Shown piece by piece: positions 46,455-59,447 of a stretch of DNA of 64,000 nt (position 1 is its first letter; every line of letters starts with the position of its first letter). Made by a program: the position numbers and the translations under genes. Where the stretch lies: positions 1 to 64,000 of the forward strand of contig BSBK01007856.1 of NCBI GenBank assembly GCA_027943335.1, in the 5' to 3' direction. The notes under the pieces are model-generated. The model was given only the letters and a program-made list of their open reading frames with translations. It did no database searches and was not told the DNA's origin. The stretch comes from Chamaecyparis obtusa (lineage: Eukaryota > Streptophyta > Pinopsida > Cupressales > Cupressaceae).

Positions 46455-49400
46455 CTATTTTGCATCAACACCAACATCAGAACACAATCTTCTAAGCCAA
46501 ATGGATTCTTTACAAGCATGAGTAGCAGCCATGTACTCAGCTTCTGTAGTGGACAAAGCAACCACAGGTTGTCGCTTACTCATCCAACTGATGGCACCAC
46601 CAAACATAGTGAACACATAAGCACTAGTGGATCTCCTACTATCAATATCACCTGCCCAATCTAAATCCACAAACCCATGAATACAAACTAAATGTGGAGA
46701 TCCAGAAGAGTTACCATGATAACATATGGAGTAATCTGATGTACCCCTCAAATATCTGAATACTCACTTAACTGCATCCCAATGTACCCGTCCAGGATTA
46801 GCCATAAACTGACTCAGGACTCCCACTGCTTGGGTAATGTCTAGTCTAGTACAGACCATAGCATACATAAGACTACCAACTGCACTAGCATAAGGTACTC
46901 TACTCATGTCCTCCACCTCACTAGGAGATTTTGGACAATCATCTACAAATAACTTTGAAATAGGAACACATAGTGGTCTACAATTTGCCATGCTGAACCT
47001 GTCCAACACAGACTTCACATGCTTACTCTGACTCAACCAAAGTTTTCTGTTAGACTTGTCTCTACTAATTTCCATACCCAAGATGTACCTAGCTGCCCCA
47101 AGATCTTTCATCTCAATCTGTGCTGACAACTGAGATTTAAAATCAGAAATCATACCCTTACCCTTCCCAAACAGCAACATATCATCAACATATAATGCAA
47201 CAATAAGAAGGCGATCATTTTCAACTCTGAAATAAACACAATGATCTGATTTTGATCTTACAAATCCAATTGACAACACAAAAGCATCAAACTTAAGGTA
47301 CCACATCCTAGGAGATTGCTTCAAACCATATAGAGATTTCTTTAATCTGCAAACTAAGGATTCTTTACCTTTAACAATGTAGTGCTCAGGCTGTGACATA
47401 TAAATCTCTTCCTCCAAATCACCATGAAGGAAAGTTGTCTTCACATCCATCTGTTCTATCTCTAAATCATATGACGCAGCAAGAGATAACAGAAATCTAA
47501 TGGATGTCAACTTTGCAGTAGGAGAGAATATTTCACCATAATCTATTCCCTCTACCTGTGAATACCCTTTTGCAACCAATCTAGCTTTATACCTTTCAAC
47601 ACTGCCATCTGCACAGAATTTCTTCTTGAACACCCATTTACAGCCAATAGATTTTCTCCCTTTAGGCAAAGGTACAAGGTCCCAAGTTTTGTTTTTCTCC
47701 AATGAAGCCATCTCATCATCCATAGCCTCAATCCAGGAACCTACATCTTCCATGCCCAAAGCCTCTTTCACAGATCTAGGCTCATCAGTGTTAGTAATCA
47801 AAGCAAAGGCACAACTAGAATCTAACATAGAATAACCAAACCTTTCTGGTTTCTTTCTTTCTCTCATGGATCTCCTCAAGGGCTGCGGTTGAGGTTGTTC
47901 TTCCTCTTCTTTTGAACTATCAGAGCTGCTAGAGCTCTCCTCATCATTAGGCCCAACATGGTCTCTCTGTTCAGTCTTCTTAGGGGTAGGAGGCAACTGA
48001 ACAACATCTTTTTCCTTTTTCATCTGGTTGTAGCACAATAGGAGAAGATGTTAGCTCTTTGAAAATAACATTTCTACTATACAACACCTTACTAGTCACG
48101 GGATCCCAAAGCTTGTATCCTTTCACACCAGCACTGTATCCGATGAAAATACATTTAATAGCTTTGTTTTCCAACTTAGATCTTTTCTCCTTTGGAACAT
48201 GTGTATAAGCTTCACAACCAAAAACAAGAAGATGTCTAATTGAAGGCTTCTTACCAGACCAAACCTCCATGGGTGTCTTACCAACAAGGGCTGATGTAGG
48301 AGATCTGTTAACCAGATAGCAAGCAGTGGCCATAGCTTCGGCCCAAAACCTTTGTTCTAAACTAGCTCCACTAAGCATGCTCCTAGCCTTCTCTATTAGT
48401 GTCCTGTTCATTCTCTCTGCAACTCCATTTTGCTGTGGGGTATAAGGAGTTGTCTTATGCCTCTTGATACCTTATTCTTTACAGAACTTTTCAAACTCTG
48501 CTAAGCAAAACTCACCACCATTGTTAGTTATCACACACTTAATCTTCTTACTAGTCTGATTCTCTACAAGAGCTTTAAATTCCTTGAACCGACTAAAGAC
48601 TTGTGTCTTACTTTTAAGGAAATAAATCCACGTCTTTCTACTGTAATCATCTATGAAAGATACAAAAAATATAGACTTGGAGATTGAAGGAACTTTTACA
48701 GGACCAAATAAATCAGAATGAATAAGATCCAAAACATCAAAAGATTTGTGAGAACTAGAGTAAAACTGAGCACGATTTTATTTACCATATACACAATGTT
48801 TGCAGAAGTCAAACTCGAGATTGCAATCATTTAACCCCTCAATGAGATTTTTATTTTTTAGGGTTCTGAGACCCTTTTCACCAATGTGGCCAAATCTCAT
48901 ATGCCACAACATTGTCTTTTCTGTAGGAAGCTTACCTTCCAAAGTGTTTGCACTACCATCAGAACCAATAGCCACAGACTTCTTCACTGCTTGTTCAGAT
49001 GGTGAGGATGAAGAACTATTACATAGAGGAATACATGCATCTAGCTGAAATAAGGTACCTCTCCTAGTACCCCTTGCAAGCACTATCGATCCTCTTATCA
49101 TCTTGCATCCTTCTTTCGAAAAAACAACTTGCACACCTACATCATTCAGCATACTTACAGATAATAGGTTTCGTGCCAAACCTAGAATGTCCATAACTCT
49201 GTTGATTCCCTTTACTCATCCATCAGGAAATTTGATAGTGACCCTTCCGCATCCAACTATCTTTAGGTGAGAATCATCACCCAAGTACACCTTTCCACCA
49301 TCGAACTCCTCATATTTTGAGAACCAGTTTCGATGAGAGGTCATGTGAAAAGATGCACCTGAGTCAACCAACCACACATCATTAGATGCATGGGCTGCCA

Positions 49401-50229
49401 AAGTTGCAATGAATGCATCGCCATCTTCTTGAGATCTTTCTGAAGCTGAATCTGAACCTTTCTTCTTCTTCTTCGGCTCTTTGCAGTCTTTACGGAAGTG
49501 CCCAGATTTATCACAGTTCCAACATTTTTCCTTGGACTTATTGGAAGTCTTTGACTTCCCATGAGATTTGGATCTACCCTTATTGTCAGACTTATTGTCA
49601 TTTTTCTTCCCTTTTTCAGTGGATCTCCCACGAACAGCAAGGGCTTCTTTTTGTTAAACGGAAGCCTTTCTCTGCATCTCCTCTGATAGTAGCGAAGACA
49701 CCACATCATCCATTTTGAAGGTGACTAAAGTGCTTCCAAGAGCCATCACAAGATGGTCCCATGAATCCGGTAAAGAACACAAAAGTGTGTAGCAACGATC
49801 CTCCTCCTCTAACTTGACACCAGCTGATGTCAATTGTGCAGCTAGCAGATTAAATGCATTTAAATGATCTGTTAAGGATCCACCTTCTGCCATTCACAGA
49901 GAGTACAACTTCTTCCTCAGGAACAACTTGTTCACCAGAGATTTGGCCTGATACACGGCTGCAAGTCTTTCCCACAAACTATTTGTGATTTTCTCATCTA
50001 GAACATTCAGAAGGACTGCATCGGTTAAACAGAGTCTTATGAGACCCTTAGCTTTATGGTCTTTGATATCCCAATCTACTTGAGCTATAGTTGCTGGTCT
50101 TGTAGCACTTGAAGTCACTTCCCATAGGTCACGATCTTCCGACATGTCTTCCATCTTGAGTTTCCACAACTCAAAATTAGTGCCATTAAATTTCTCCACC
50201 TCCATTCTTCCATATGATGAACTTGCCAT
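46455..50229 (-). pseudogene. Copia gag-pol polyprotein (broken)
   Basis: Reading on the minus strand from ATG at 50229: gag ('MEVEKFNGTNFELWKLKMED', UBN2/DUF4219 type), zinc knuckle 'CWNCDKSGHFRKDC' (about 49490-49530), protease 'WLVDSGASFHMTS', GAG-pre-integrase 'LWHMRFGHIGEKGL', integrase ('HSDLFGPV', 'FIDDYSRKTWIYFLK'), RT ('WVFKKK', 'QMDVKTTFLHGDLEE', YVDD at 47181-47192) and RNase H ('ALSTTEAEYMA'). Stops occur after gag, near 49895, 49655, 49215, 48780 and elsewhere, and a 1-bp indel in an A/G run at about 48015 shifts the frame before RT. The integrase motif reads TNNGGEF where the family has TDNGGEF, so the second catalytic Asp is Asn. Not functional as it stands. Confidence 0.92.
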
Positions 50230-50348
50230 CTCAATCTGAAAATAAGATTCAGAATGCTTTGCAAAAAACTCCCACTCAAACTTGAGATCAGCTCAAAAAA
50301 CCCTACCCAACAACTAGGATCAAAAGTTGATCAAGCTCTGATACCACT

Positions 50349-51195
50349 TGTAAGAAAACTCAGGTGTGGAAACAACTTCCTACGCTAATCTCTATAGGAG
50401 AGTATTGTGCAAATTCTTATAAATCCTTACAATTTCAGATTTGTTAACTACTTTAACAAAGATATTGCAACCACATACCATGCATAGAGAAAAATAGAGA
50501 ATGACACAATGATATACCCTGGGGAAAACCTTTCGGTAAAAAACCCCAGCACTCCAAAACCTGCACAATGTATTATCTTCAACACAAAGATTACAATACA
50601 CTTGCAATGCAAGTTCTTTCAGGAAATGAGAGACAAAGCCAACAAGACTTAAATTTATGTTATATCTCTCCCATAGGAGCAACATCATATATATAGACTC
50701 CTCTAGACCCAAAAATAGGCACAACCACCAAGACCCATGCACAAAGCCACATGTACATAGTTGTTACATGCAATCCCAAGAATAGGCATCCATCCCTAGG
50801 ATAGACTATGATAGCTTGTCATAGAATCCACCAAAAATAACAGTCACAAGAGAAGTGTAAGAGAATCTGTCATAACAACCTATTTTTAGCATATTCTCTT
50901 ACACACACCAACCACTTCTTCTTGGGCGCCCAATTAGGCCCAAGTCATAAGATGCTCTTACACCTATCATAGCACATTCCTTAAATAGTTCTTACACATC
51001 ATAGGAATCCATCATAACCATTTCAGTCATGATCTCCTTACGCAAAAGATGCCGACACATCAAGTAGAGTGACACATCAACATGCCAACTAGACATGTAC
51101 ACTCACACTTAATTACATTATTTGCAAAAAATACATTTACAAAACAAATAATAAGAATAGGAATTATCCAAGGTTGAGACACCTTATTCCTAACA
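50349..51195 (-). repeat. 5' LTR of the AACAT copia element
   Basis: An 847-bp LTR next to the primer-binding-site complement at 50335-50346. Confidence 0.95.
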
Positions 51196-51660
51196 AACAT
51201 TAGCATAAAAGAGATGAGGATCTAGAATGAAGAAGAGAGCTCTCCTTTTATAAGAAATGAGAAGGAATGGACCATGGAGATTAAGAGGCAAAAGATTTAA
51301 TCAATGGTGGAGCTTAAAAGAGGAGCAATCCATGTGCACAAATATCCTCCAATGAGAAAATAAGAGTTGACTTTTGTGTCCATATGAGACAAAAAGTGCT
51401 TTTTCCCTTTTTATAAAATAAGAATAATGCTTTATTTGTGCAACTTAGGATAAGAGAAAAAGTGGGGGATTTTTTATTTATTAAAAGGGGAGGAAATATT
51501 CCTTTTAATAAATAAAGACTTAGGATAAGATGGTTAGCCCATAGAAAATAATCGAATAAATGATAGAGCTAGGATTTGATCAAGAATAAGCAATTGATGA
51601 TTTTAGCAAAAATGCTAGCAAGGGGCTAATAGTCTAGGTGACCATTTTTAGTTGTATACA

Positions 51661-52087
51661 TTTTCCCCTCTTTGACTAAAGTGTGATCGATCTAGGAACA
51701 CATTACATCAAAGAATAGATCAGCCAAGAAGGCAAGCAAATAGCCAAGAAGGCAAGCAGATAGTGATCTGACTCCAAAGAATGAAGTGCAGAGAGATAGA
51801 AAATTCTACATGATCAGCCTGGTAGCGACAGTACTGAACACTTAGGAAAGAGATGGACAGTATCAGGACTCAAGATGAGAACTAACATGTCAAGCACAAA
51901 GATAGATCGATCAGAGAAAATGGAATGGTCAAGCGTAAGCTCTGGAAAATAGCCAATAGAAATATGATGTGTCTTATGGAAATGTAAACCTTTCTGATCA
52001 TGTCTTTCAAGCTCCACCATTGATTAAATCTTTTGCCTCTTAATCTTCCTGCTAAATATCTATTTCATATATATGAAGTAAATTTTT
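51661..52087 (-). other. Gypsy 3' region scrap with inverted LTR piece
   Basis: 51661-52002 repeats the polypurine tract and 3' region seen at 43224 and 53464. At 52003-52048 lies a 46-bp inverted piece of the LTR ('caagctccaccattgatt'). An AT-rich join leads to the next truncated LTR. Confidence 0.75.
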
Positions 52088-52525
52088 ATGCAATGGGAGA
52101 TTCAAATGAAGACAAAGGAAAGAATGCCAATATCCTCAAGAATCAAATGAAAATTCAATGCAATGCTATGTTAGAAATGGAAATGTAAGCTAAGCTATGA
52201 AAATGAAAGATGCAAGTATTACAAAGCCTCCTAGTTAAACTAGATGAATTAATCTAAAGCATAAAGGAAACTAAGCTAAGTATTAAGTTATGAATGCCAT
52301 GATAATGAAAGAAATGAAACTATGATAACATGTAGATGCAAAAGCCAAGAATGATCCAAATCTCCAAAAGCTCCAAAGTGACCTAGAAAACCTGCAGCAT
52401 AACATTAGCATAAAAGAGATGAGGATCTAGAATGAAGAAGAGAGCTCTCCTTTTATAAGAAATGAGAAGGAATGAACCATGGAGATTAAGAGGCAAAAGA
52501 TTTAATCAACGGTGGAGCTTGAAAT
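52088..52525 (-). repeat. Truncated gypsy LTR fragment
   Basis: It starts at the same LTR position ('atgcaatgggag') as the fragment at 44996 and ends at 'ggtggagcttgaaa', followed by 'tatttaaaa' and a full LTR. Confidence 0.85.
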
Positions 52526-52535
52526 ATTTAAAAAA

Positions 52536-53463
52536 TGTGTGCTATAATTGTGTCACACTTCTATGAATCATTACATTCAAGAACACTCAAGAATGAGGTC
52601 TCAAAAATTGATCCATAGCTCCCTAGGCATGGAGTGCAAGGGTTTTTAAGAATGCCCTCAGCTAGAGCTATTAAGCCAATAACCTTGCTAGTAAACCATG
52701 CAATGGGAGATTCAAATGAAGACAAGGGAAAGAATACCAATATCCTCAAGAATCAAATGAAAATGCAATGCAATGCAATGCTAGAAATGGAAATGTAAGC
52801 TAAGCTATGAAAATGAAAGATGCAAGTATTACAAAGCCTCCTAGTTAAACTAGATGAATTAATCTAAAACATAAAAGAAACTAAGCTAAGTATGAAGCTA
52901 TGAATGCCATGATAATGAAAGAAATGAAACTATGATAACATGTAGATGCAAAAGCCAAGAATGCTCCAAATCTCCAAAAGCTCCAAAGTGACCTAGAAAA
53001 CCTACAGCATAACATTAGCATAAAAGAGATGAGGATCTAGAATGAAGAAGAGAGCTCTCCTTTTATAAGAAATGAGAAGGAATGGACCATGGAGATTAAG
53101 AGGCAAAAGATTTAATCAATGGTGGAGCTTAAAAGAGGAGCAATCCATATGCACAAATATCCTCCAATAGGAAAATAAGAGTTGACTTTTGTGTTCATAT
53201 AAGACAAAAAGTGTTTTTTCCCTTTTTATAAAATAAGAACAATGCTTTATTTGTGCAACTTAGGATAAGAGGAAAAGTGGGGGCTTTTATTTAATAAAAG
53301 GGGAGGAAATATTCCTTTTAAATAAATAAAAATTTAGGATAAAATGGTTAGCCCATAGAAAATAATCGAATAAAAGATAGAGCTAGGATTTGATCAAGAA
53401 TAAGCAATTGATAATTTAGCAAAAGGGGCTAATAGTCTAGATGACCATTTTTAGGTGTATACA
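52536..53463 (-). repeat. Inner full-length gypsy LTR (3' LTR of the right-hand unit)
   Basis: A 928-bp LTR, TGTGTGCTATAATTG...TTAGGTGTATACA in plus orientation, followed by 'tttgcccctctttgact'. With 62194-63118 it brackets a 10.6-kb gypsy unit. Confidence 0.92.
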
Positions 53464-55374
53464 TTTGCCCCTCTTTGACTAATGTGTGATCGATCTGGGA
53501 ACACATTACATCAAAGAATAGATCAGCCAAGAAGGCAAGCAGATAGCTAAGAAGGCAATCAGATAGCGATCTCACTCCAAAGAATGAAGTGCAGAGAGAT
53601 AGAAAATCCTGCATGGTTAGCCTGGTAGCGACAGTACTAAACACTTAGGAAAGAGATAGCCAATAAGATATGGTGTGTCTACCCCCTCGGGATCAAAAGT
53701 GAAATCTAGGTAGAGGGAAAGCAGAAGCAAGAGAGACATGATCAAATCACTAGAAATCATAATCGGAGAAAGAGAACAAAATAACCATCAAGCAGTGAAG
53801 ATATGCCCCACACATGTGACACGGGGCACAAACCTATCGGTCCCTCAACTCGTAAACACCATGGAGAGGGGATTTGAACTTGGGATTTGAAAGTGAATGA
53901 AAGACTGGAAGTTGAGAGAGATGGGGATGAAAAGGTGAAGAATGCCCCAATGAAGATCAAAGGATCATGCCTCAAAAGGTTAGCCAACTGCACGAAAGAA
54001 GAAGAAAGGTGAACGCGGATTTCAATTTTGATCCCAAACTGAAGAGAAAATGATGGGATATGAAAGACAAGAAGTGAAAGACATGATCAGGAAGAAGCGA
54101 AAGAGGAGTGCAGTTGATTAAAAAGTCCACCTAAGATGAAAAGGAGAGCTCTCTCCATATGGAAGATGCAAAACTAAACTAACATGAACCTAACAATGCA
54201 AGCTACATGAAAAGTCATTTACTTGCAAGGTTACGAAGCCAATAGACATCTAATTATCATCATCGAGCATTATTGGTAGCGTCGCAAGATCATACAATAA
54301 ACACTAGCATAACTATGTGGATCTGAATATGATCTATATCAGATAAAAATGTGCAAATCCCATCTAGGCATCAAAGACATGCAGGTGAAGATGACTAGTA
54401 CAATGAGATTACCTAAGTTTGATATAGAAAGATTATGCTTGCATCGAGACACAAGAAAGTCAAGATGACTAGAAGCATGCACTTGCAAAATAGTCAAGAA
54501 TAATACCTTGTAGATCCCAATGTTAAGTGGAATAGGTATAAATGCTAATGACAAGTAGGACCAAAAAAATATATCCACAAGCAGAAAAAGCAATAAAACA
54601 TGTTCTCATTCCCTCAGTCTTCTAGCTATGCATCATCGAAAACTATCATAGGGAGAGAAAAATCATCAAAGAAATCATCATAGAAAGCACACAAAGAAAA
54701 ATAAAGTCAACAAATCTCAGCAAGTGTCTGTGTGTAGGTCATAGAGTCAAACTTTGAGTATCGCATCTGCAAATGAGAAATATTGCATCATCTAGACTGT
54801 GGGTAGGATATCTGATAAGTGTTGAGAAATAATCGATGCTAGGGTAGTGTTGAAAAACACAATTGGGGTGGTGTTGAAAAATACAGTTTGCGAGGTGCTT
54901 AAGAAACCTAGATGCACAAAGAGACCCAAGATAAGCTTAAAACAACGTATGCCCCCTAGACTAAGACAAGAGTCAATTCCATGCTAGGAGAGGCAAAGCG
55001 AGAAGTGGAGCGAATGAGCACCATGCAAGACTGATAGACATAGGTGCAGAGGGTCTTAGGCAGTGCTTGTTTCTAGGTTTTCACCACTTGATAGATTTAT
55101 TGCAATTTTTTTAGGACTTTTTATAATTTTTTTGTATTTTTGCTACCAAGGTGCCTGTTTCCAGGTTTTCACCAAGGCACTTTTTCAATTTTTTTTTATT
55201 TTTTTTATTTTTTTGGTGAGACATCAAAGCACCTATTGCTAGGTTTTCACTAGGATGCTCATTTTTTTTAGTACTTTTTATGCTTTTTAGGATTTTTTCA
55301 GCATCGTATATGAATTTTTTTGGAGTTTTTTCAGGATCATAATGTACAAAGAATGCCCTAGACAGAAATGAGCA
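53464..55374 (-). other. Gypsy 3' region, main unit
   Basis: No coding homology. It has a short tandem of 'aagaaggca' units at about 53527-53565. Three imperfect T-rich repeats lie at about 55060-55270, each with 'aggttttcac' after a 'gtgcctgtt' / 'gtgcttgtt' / 'cacctattg' lead. Confidence 0.6.
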
Positions 55375-57173
55375 TCAAGAATCTGTTTCCTCTAATGTAG
55401 AGAACTGATAGGCCCCAGACCCAAATGCTACAGCTGTGATGATAGGAGGTCTCAACCAGTTTGACCAATAATAACCAGCCCTAAGCAATGTCTGAGCTAG
55501 CGGAGGATCATTAGAATGTGACCCACATATGCCATAGTGGGTTTCAGCTAGCACTTTTTCTAACTCCTCACTATTTCTAGACACTTAAGGAGAGTTCCAT
55601 CTAGACCCTTCCTATACAAGTCACCAGAGACAAAGGCAAAGTGTAAGGGATGGTAGAAAGAATGGCGTGGTGGATTTCCAGGAGGAATATGAGGTGGAAG
55701 ATATGAAAAAATGGTAGGATTGTAAGATTTGTGAGCATGATAGCGTAATTTGTCCACCAAGAACTGGAAGCAAAATTTATGCTTTTTCATTTCTAAGATG
55801 GAAGTTGAAGTAATCAAGGCATTAGAAACTTTGTTCTCAGCTCTAGGAATGGGCTGAAGTGTAACAGATATGAGATCATGCTTGAAGTAGTGCACCATTT
55901 TTTTGTAGAGAATCAACTTGTCATCTTTTATTTGAGAATCATTATTTTTGAGAAAATTTTTAGTTTTACTTTTCTTAGGTGCAGATACCGCCACAATGTG
56001 GTTTTCTCCATTTGACAATTGCTCTTTTCTTTTGACTTGATGAATGTGATACTTGATTGCTGATTCAATCTTTTTTGTTGCTAGTTTGTTGGTGGAAGAA
56101 GTAACAAGTGTTGATGCAAGATGAAATGAAGTGATTGGTTCAACAAAATTTATGTGAGAGGTGTCATCTCTGGTGACAAGAGAAGTTGAGCCTATAGGGT
56201 AAGCTCCAAAAGTAGCTAGATCTAGATTTTTCATAGAAGGACCAACATAGTCTACTAAGGCAATACGGGGAACAAACTCATTAGACCCTGCACGAGACTC
56301 ATCAACTATGTCAGGTGGGTTACGAGAGGTATGAACCACATCAACATCCATATTTGTCATGGAAGAATCTTCTAGAAGAGGCTTAAGATGTCGAGAAGTA
56401 GAGATACTCATGTCATTATGTGATAGATCACCTCTTTGTAGCAGCCGTGCAATGTTGTGACGTTGTTTATCATAGTGCAATGATTCTTTAGGCACATAGG
56501 TTCTAGACATAGAGGCCTCAACCATATCATCAGTAGATATACATTCTTCTCCCCAAAGAAGTGAAGTAGAAGGAAGATCATCTCCCGTTTGAGCCATAGT
56601 GTGTAGTGGTGACTCATCTATATCTGTGTCTGAATTACTGAGCATGGGAGTATTTCTGGAATGACCAAGGAGATAATTTGCCGTACTATCCTCATCTTCT
56701 CTACAGATCCACTCTTGGATAGCTTGTTCTTCTCTTTTTGCTTCTAAAGGAATGGATGAAGGAACAAAAGTATCAAAGATTGTCATAGCAGAAGTGGAAG
56801 GCTTCATTTGATCAGAAGGTTTCCCATATGACCTAGGAGAAACAAGTATAGAAGCAAAGGAATCTAGCGTATATTCACCCATACCAAGGCTCATCATCTT
56901 AAGTGATTTCTTAGCAGCAACTAGAGACATACTAGGATCAACAGAAGGTTCATTGTGAGGAACAAATTTTTTAGCAGTAGTAAGACCATTAATAGCAATA
57001 GTATGGTCTCCAGGAATCACAACTTTAGTGCCATTGTATGGAAATTTGATGCACTGATGACAAGTGGAAGGAACAGCCTGCATGTCATGGATCCAAGGAT
57101 GAGCCAAAAGAATGTTATATGCAAGTGGGATGTCCAATACTTGGAAGCTAATATCTTTCATGACATGGCCCAC
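55375..57173 (-). pseudogene. Gypsy pol remnant: protease end, linker, RNase H end, integrase zinc finger
   Basis: The minus frame from 57173 continues the protease ('VLDIPLAYNILLAHPWIHDM'), then a long linker ('AIQEWICRED', repeated Ser/Thr/Asp), then 'LQPIPRAENKVSNAL', typical of the RNase H end, then 'GDLYRKGLDGTLLKC' and 'ETHYGICGSH' ... 'LLRAGYYW', the H2C2 integrase finger, the last part in a shifted frame (55375-55584). The RT palm with its YxDD box and the integrase catalytic core are absent. A deletion in pol that keeps the frame for over 530 codons is the simplest reading. Confidence 0.8.
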
Positions 57174-57557
57174 TCAAATAGGCAGCGTGACAAGACCTTT
57201 GGAAGATCTTTCCACTTCATTGTAAGCTTTTATAGTAATCTTCTTCTTAGAATCCATGACAAATTCTGACAAACCCAATTGTTGTATGACATTGGAAGAA
57301 ACAATATTTAACCCTGCACCATTGTCTATCAGGACTCGACGGACATGGGTGTGGTAGACTAGAACTTCAATGTGTAAAGCAAGATTATGAGGGTGAGTGA
57401 TAGATATGTCATCTTCTGTAGAAAAGGAGAGGGATAGCAGAGATGAAATGTGGTTGACCATAGCCTGAAATTGATCAGGATCAATGTCGTTGGGAACACA
57501 TGTTGTACGTAGAGCCTCATCAAGAATCCCTCTATGCGAAGGGGATAACCGAAGCAA
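57174..57557 (-). pseudogene. Gypsy aspartic protease region
   Basis: Contains 'HVRRVLIDNGAGLNIVSSNV', the active-site loop of plant gypsy proteases (Asp-Asn-Gly in place of Asp-Ser/Thr-Gly, a variant seen in several plant families). A stop separates it from the downstream pol frame (in the same frame, at 57174-57176). It follows gag after a short gap. Confidence 0.75.
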
Positions 57558-57593
57558 ATCAAGGATAGATATCTATGCTAGTGTCTTTTGTAA

Positions 57594-59447
57594 CTATTGG
57601 ACAAGATCATAGCTAGGGGTGGCTGAAGGTTGTTTGGAAGGAAAAGCTTGCTTGGGATCTTGTGCAGTTTTAAGGACAATCTTGGCTTGCCCCCTAGTAA
57701 CATCATTCAGTGTCTCACTTTGAGAAGATGAACTACCATGTGTTTGCAAGACCAAATTTGGCTTACCATGATTGGCTTTAATATCATCTTGAGACCTCAT
57801 CATTAGAATACTCTCAACGAGCTCTACCATGTTAATCACAGGCGTATCAGAAGTATATGTATAGTTGATCTTAGCATCATGATTCTTCTTATGTGTTTGA
57901 GAGGTTTCCCCCTTATCATGCTTAGGTAGAGAATCTTTGAAATCTGTATGATCAGAATTTTTAGTTAAGCCATCGGTGGAGATTGTGTCATTCTCAATAA
58001 GATCCTGAATATCATCCTTAAGCTTAAAACAATTATCTGTCGGATGTCCCTTTTTTCTATGATAATGGCAGTAATGATCCTGTCTCCACCAATCAGGCTT
58101 ATTTATTGGATCCCAATTATGAGGTTTTTCAGGAAGTGTAAGATATCCATTGTCAACCAAAGTCTTAAGGATCACATCATAAGGTTCTGCCAACTTGGTA
58201 TAGACTCGCTTTCGAAATGACTTCTTAGGCTTATCTACATATTGAGGTTTAGGAGCACTGTGAGCATTGGCAGCTTCTTGTTGTTTTGCTGCATAGATAG
58301 CATTGGAGAGATTGAAAGCAGGTTCTTTAGCTTTAGGAGCATCAACAACCCCATCAGTAACAACATACTTGTTCTTATTCCAAGGTTTGTTCTTGTCTTT
58401 GCCATTGCCTTTAGCATCTTTATTAATAACAATATCCCCTTTTTTTATATCTACATCCTTAATTCGATATGCACTTTCAACCATGTCATGGAAGGAGGAG
58501 AAGAATTGCTCCCTTAGATCATAAAATAGCTCAGGCACAAGTGTGTTGACAAAAATGTCAATCTTTTCTCTTTCAGGTAGCAGACGAGGATATCTAGAAT
58601 ACAATGACCTCCAATGTTGTAAGTAAGTTGCAAATGGCTCACCTTGATGTTGTCTTAGATTACCAAGATCTATCATGGTGACAGGTTGTTGGATGTTGTA
58701 AGAATAATGCTAGGTAAATTGCTGAGCCAACTCATCAAAAGTCTTAAGAGGTGGTGTCACTTTTGCAAACCATTCCAAAGCTTGGCCTCTTAAACTTCTA
58801 GGGAATAGTCATAGAAGAAATGTGTCTTCATGAAGGAAGTCCATGCTAAGAGCATAAAAGTGATGCACATGGTCATGGGGATCACCATTTCCATCATACT
58901 TGTCATATTTGGGAACCTCAATATCCCTAGGAAACGGGACCATGTATAGACTCCTATCAAAGGGAAGAGCACAAATTGATTCTACAAAAGAGACCTTTGG
59001 AGGCTCTCTTTCTAATGCCATTTGGGTAAGGCGTTGATTTGTCTTACGCAGTTCTTCTTGAAGGACTTCCAATTTAGTTGGTACTCTTTGTTGGATAATT
59101 TGTCTGACATCATAGTCGGGAGGAAGCTTGTATCCTCTAGAAGTCATATATTGAAAATATTGATCACCATTACGCTCTAAAAGCTTATGCATCATTCGTT
59201 GGGAGACCACATCTTGTTCAAATCTCATAAGATCCTCACTAGAAATCTCATCATTAGCCTCTGCCTCATGTTGAGAGGGAGGAGGCCTAGGAGGTGAAGA
59301 AGGCATACCAAAAGTGGGTCTTGGAGGAGATCTTGGTGGCGTGTTTTTGCCATTGTTGCCATTAAAAAGAGGTTTATGCTCATAGTTACTAGTCTCAGGT
59401 TGCTCATAAGACATTCCTCTATAAGCCATGCACCTAGCAGCATCCAT
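57594..59447 (-). pseudogene. Gypsy gag, main copy (broken)
   Basis: Two minus-strand blocks, 58809-59447 and 57594-58676, are parts of one gag. It has a Pro-rich N-terminus, 'VPKYDKYDGNGDPHDHVHHF', 'NLRQHQGEPFATYLQHWRSL', and a zinc-binding-like 'CHYHRKKGHPTDNC' near 58050. Between the blocks are at least two in-frame stops (about 58809 and 58712) where the inverted copy at 43956 has Gln codons. The changes are transitions typical of methylated-cytosine decay. Confidence 0.88.

Larger units (their letters stand above)
45313..51195 (-). mobile_element. Ty1/copia element nested in the gypsy LTR (TSD AACAT)
   Basis: LTRs at 45313-46159 and 50349-51195 are both 847 bp (TGTTAGGAATAAGG...TTCTTACA on the element strand) and differ at only a few percent of sites. 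AACAT flanks both sides (45308-45312, 51196-51200). 'gctctgatacca' (50335-50346) is the initiator-tRNA-type primer site in complement, and 'ttctcccacttgtcg' after 46159 is the polypurine tract. The full gag-protease-integrase-RT-RNase H order is present but broken. It is the youngest-looking element in the 42-63 kb nest, since it cuts an already truncated gypsy LTR. Confidence 0.95.
44996..51660 (-). repeat. Truncated gypsy LTR, split by a copia insertion
   Basis: LTR sequence starts abruptly at 'atgcaatgggag' (44996), runs to 45312, is interrupted by the copia element 45313-51195, and continues from 51201 to 51660 ('gttgtataca'). The first ~390 bp of the full LTR (plus orientation) is missing. 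Confidence 0.87.

Noticed and set aside
54339..54593. Minus-strand frame of 84 codons in the gypsy 3' region
   Set aside because: It has no homology and lies in non-coding 3' sequence with no sign of conservation.
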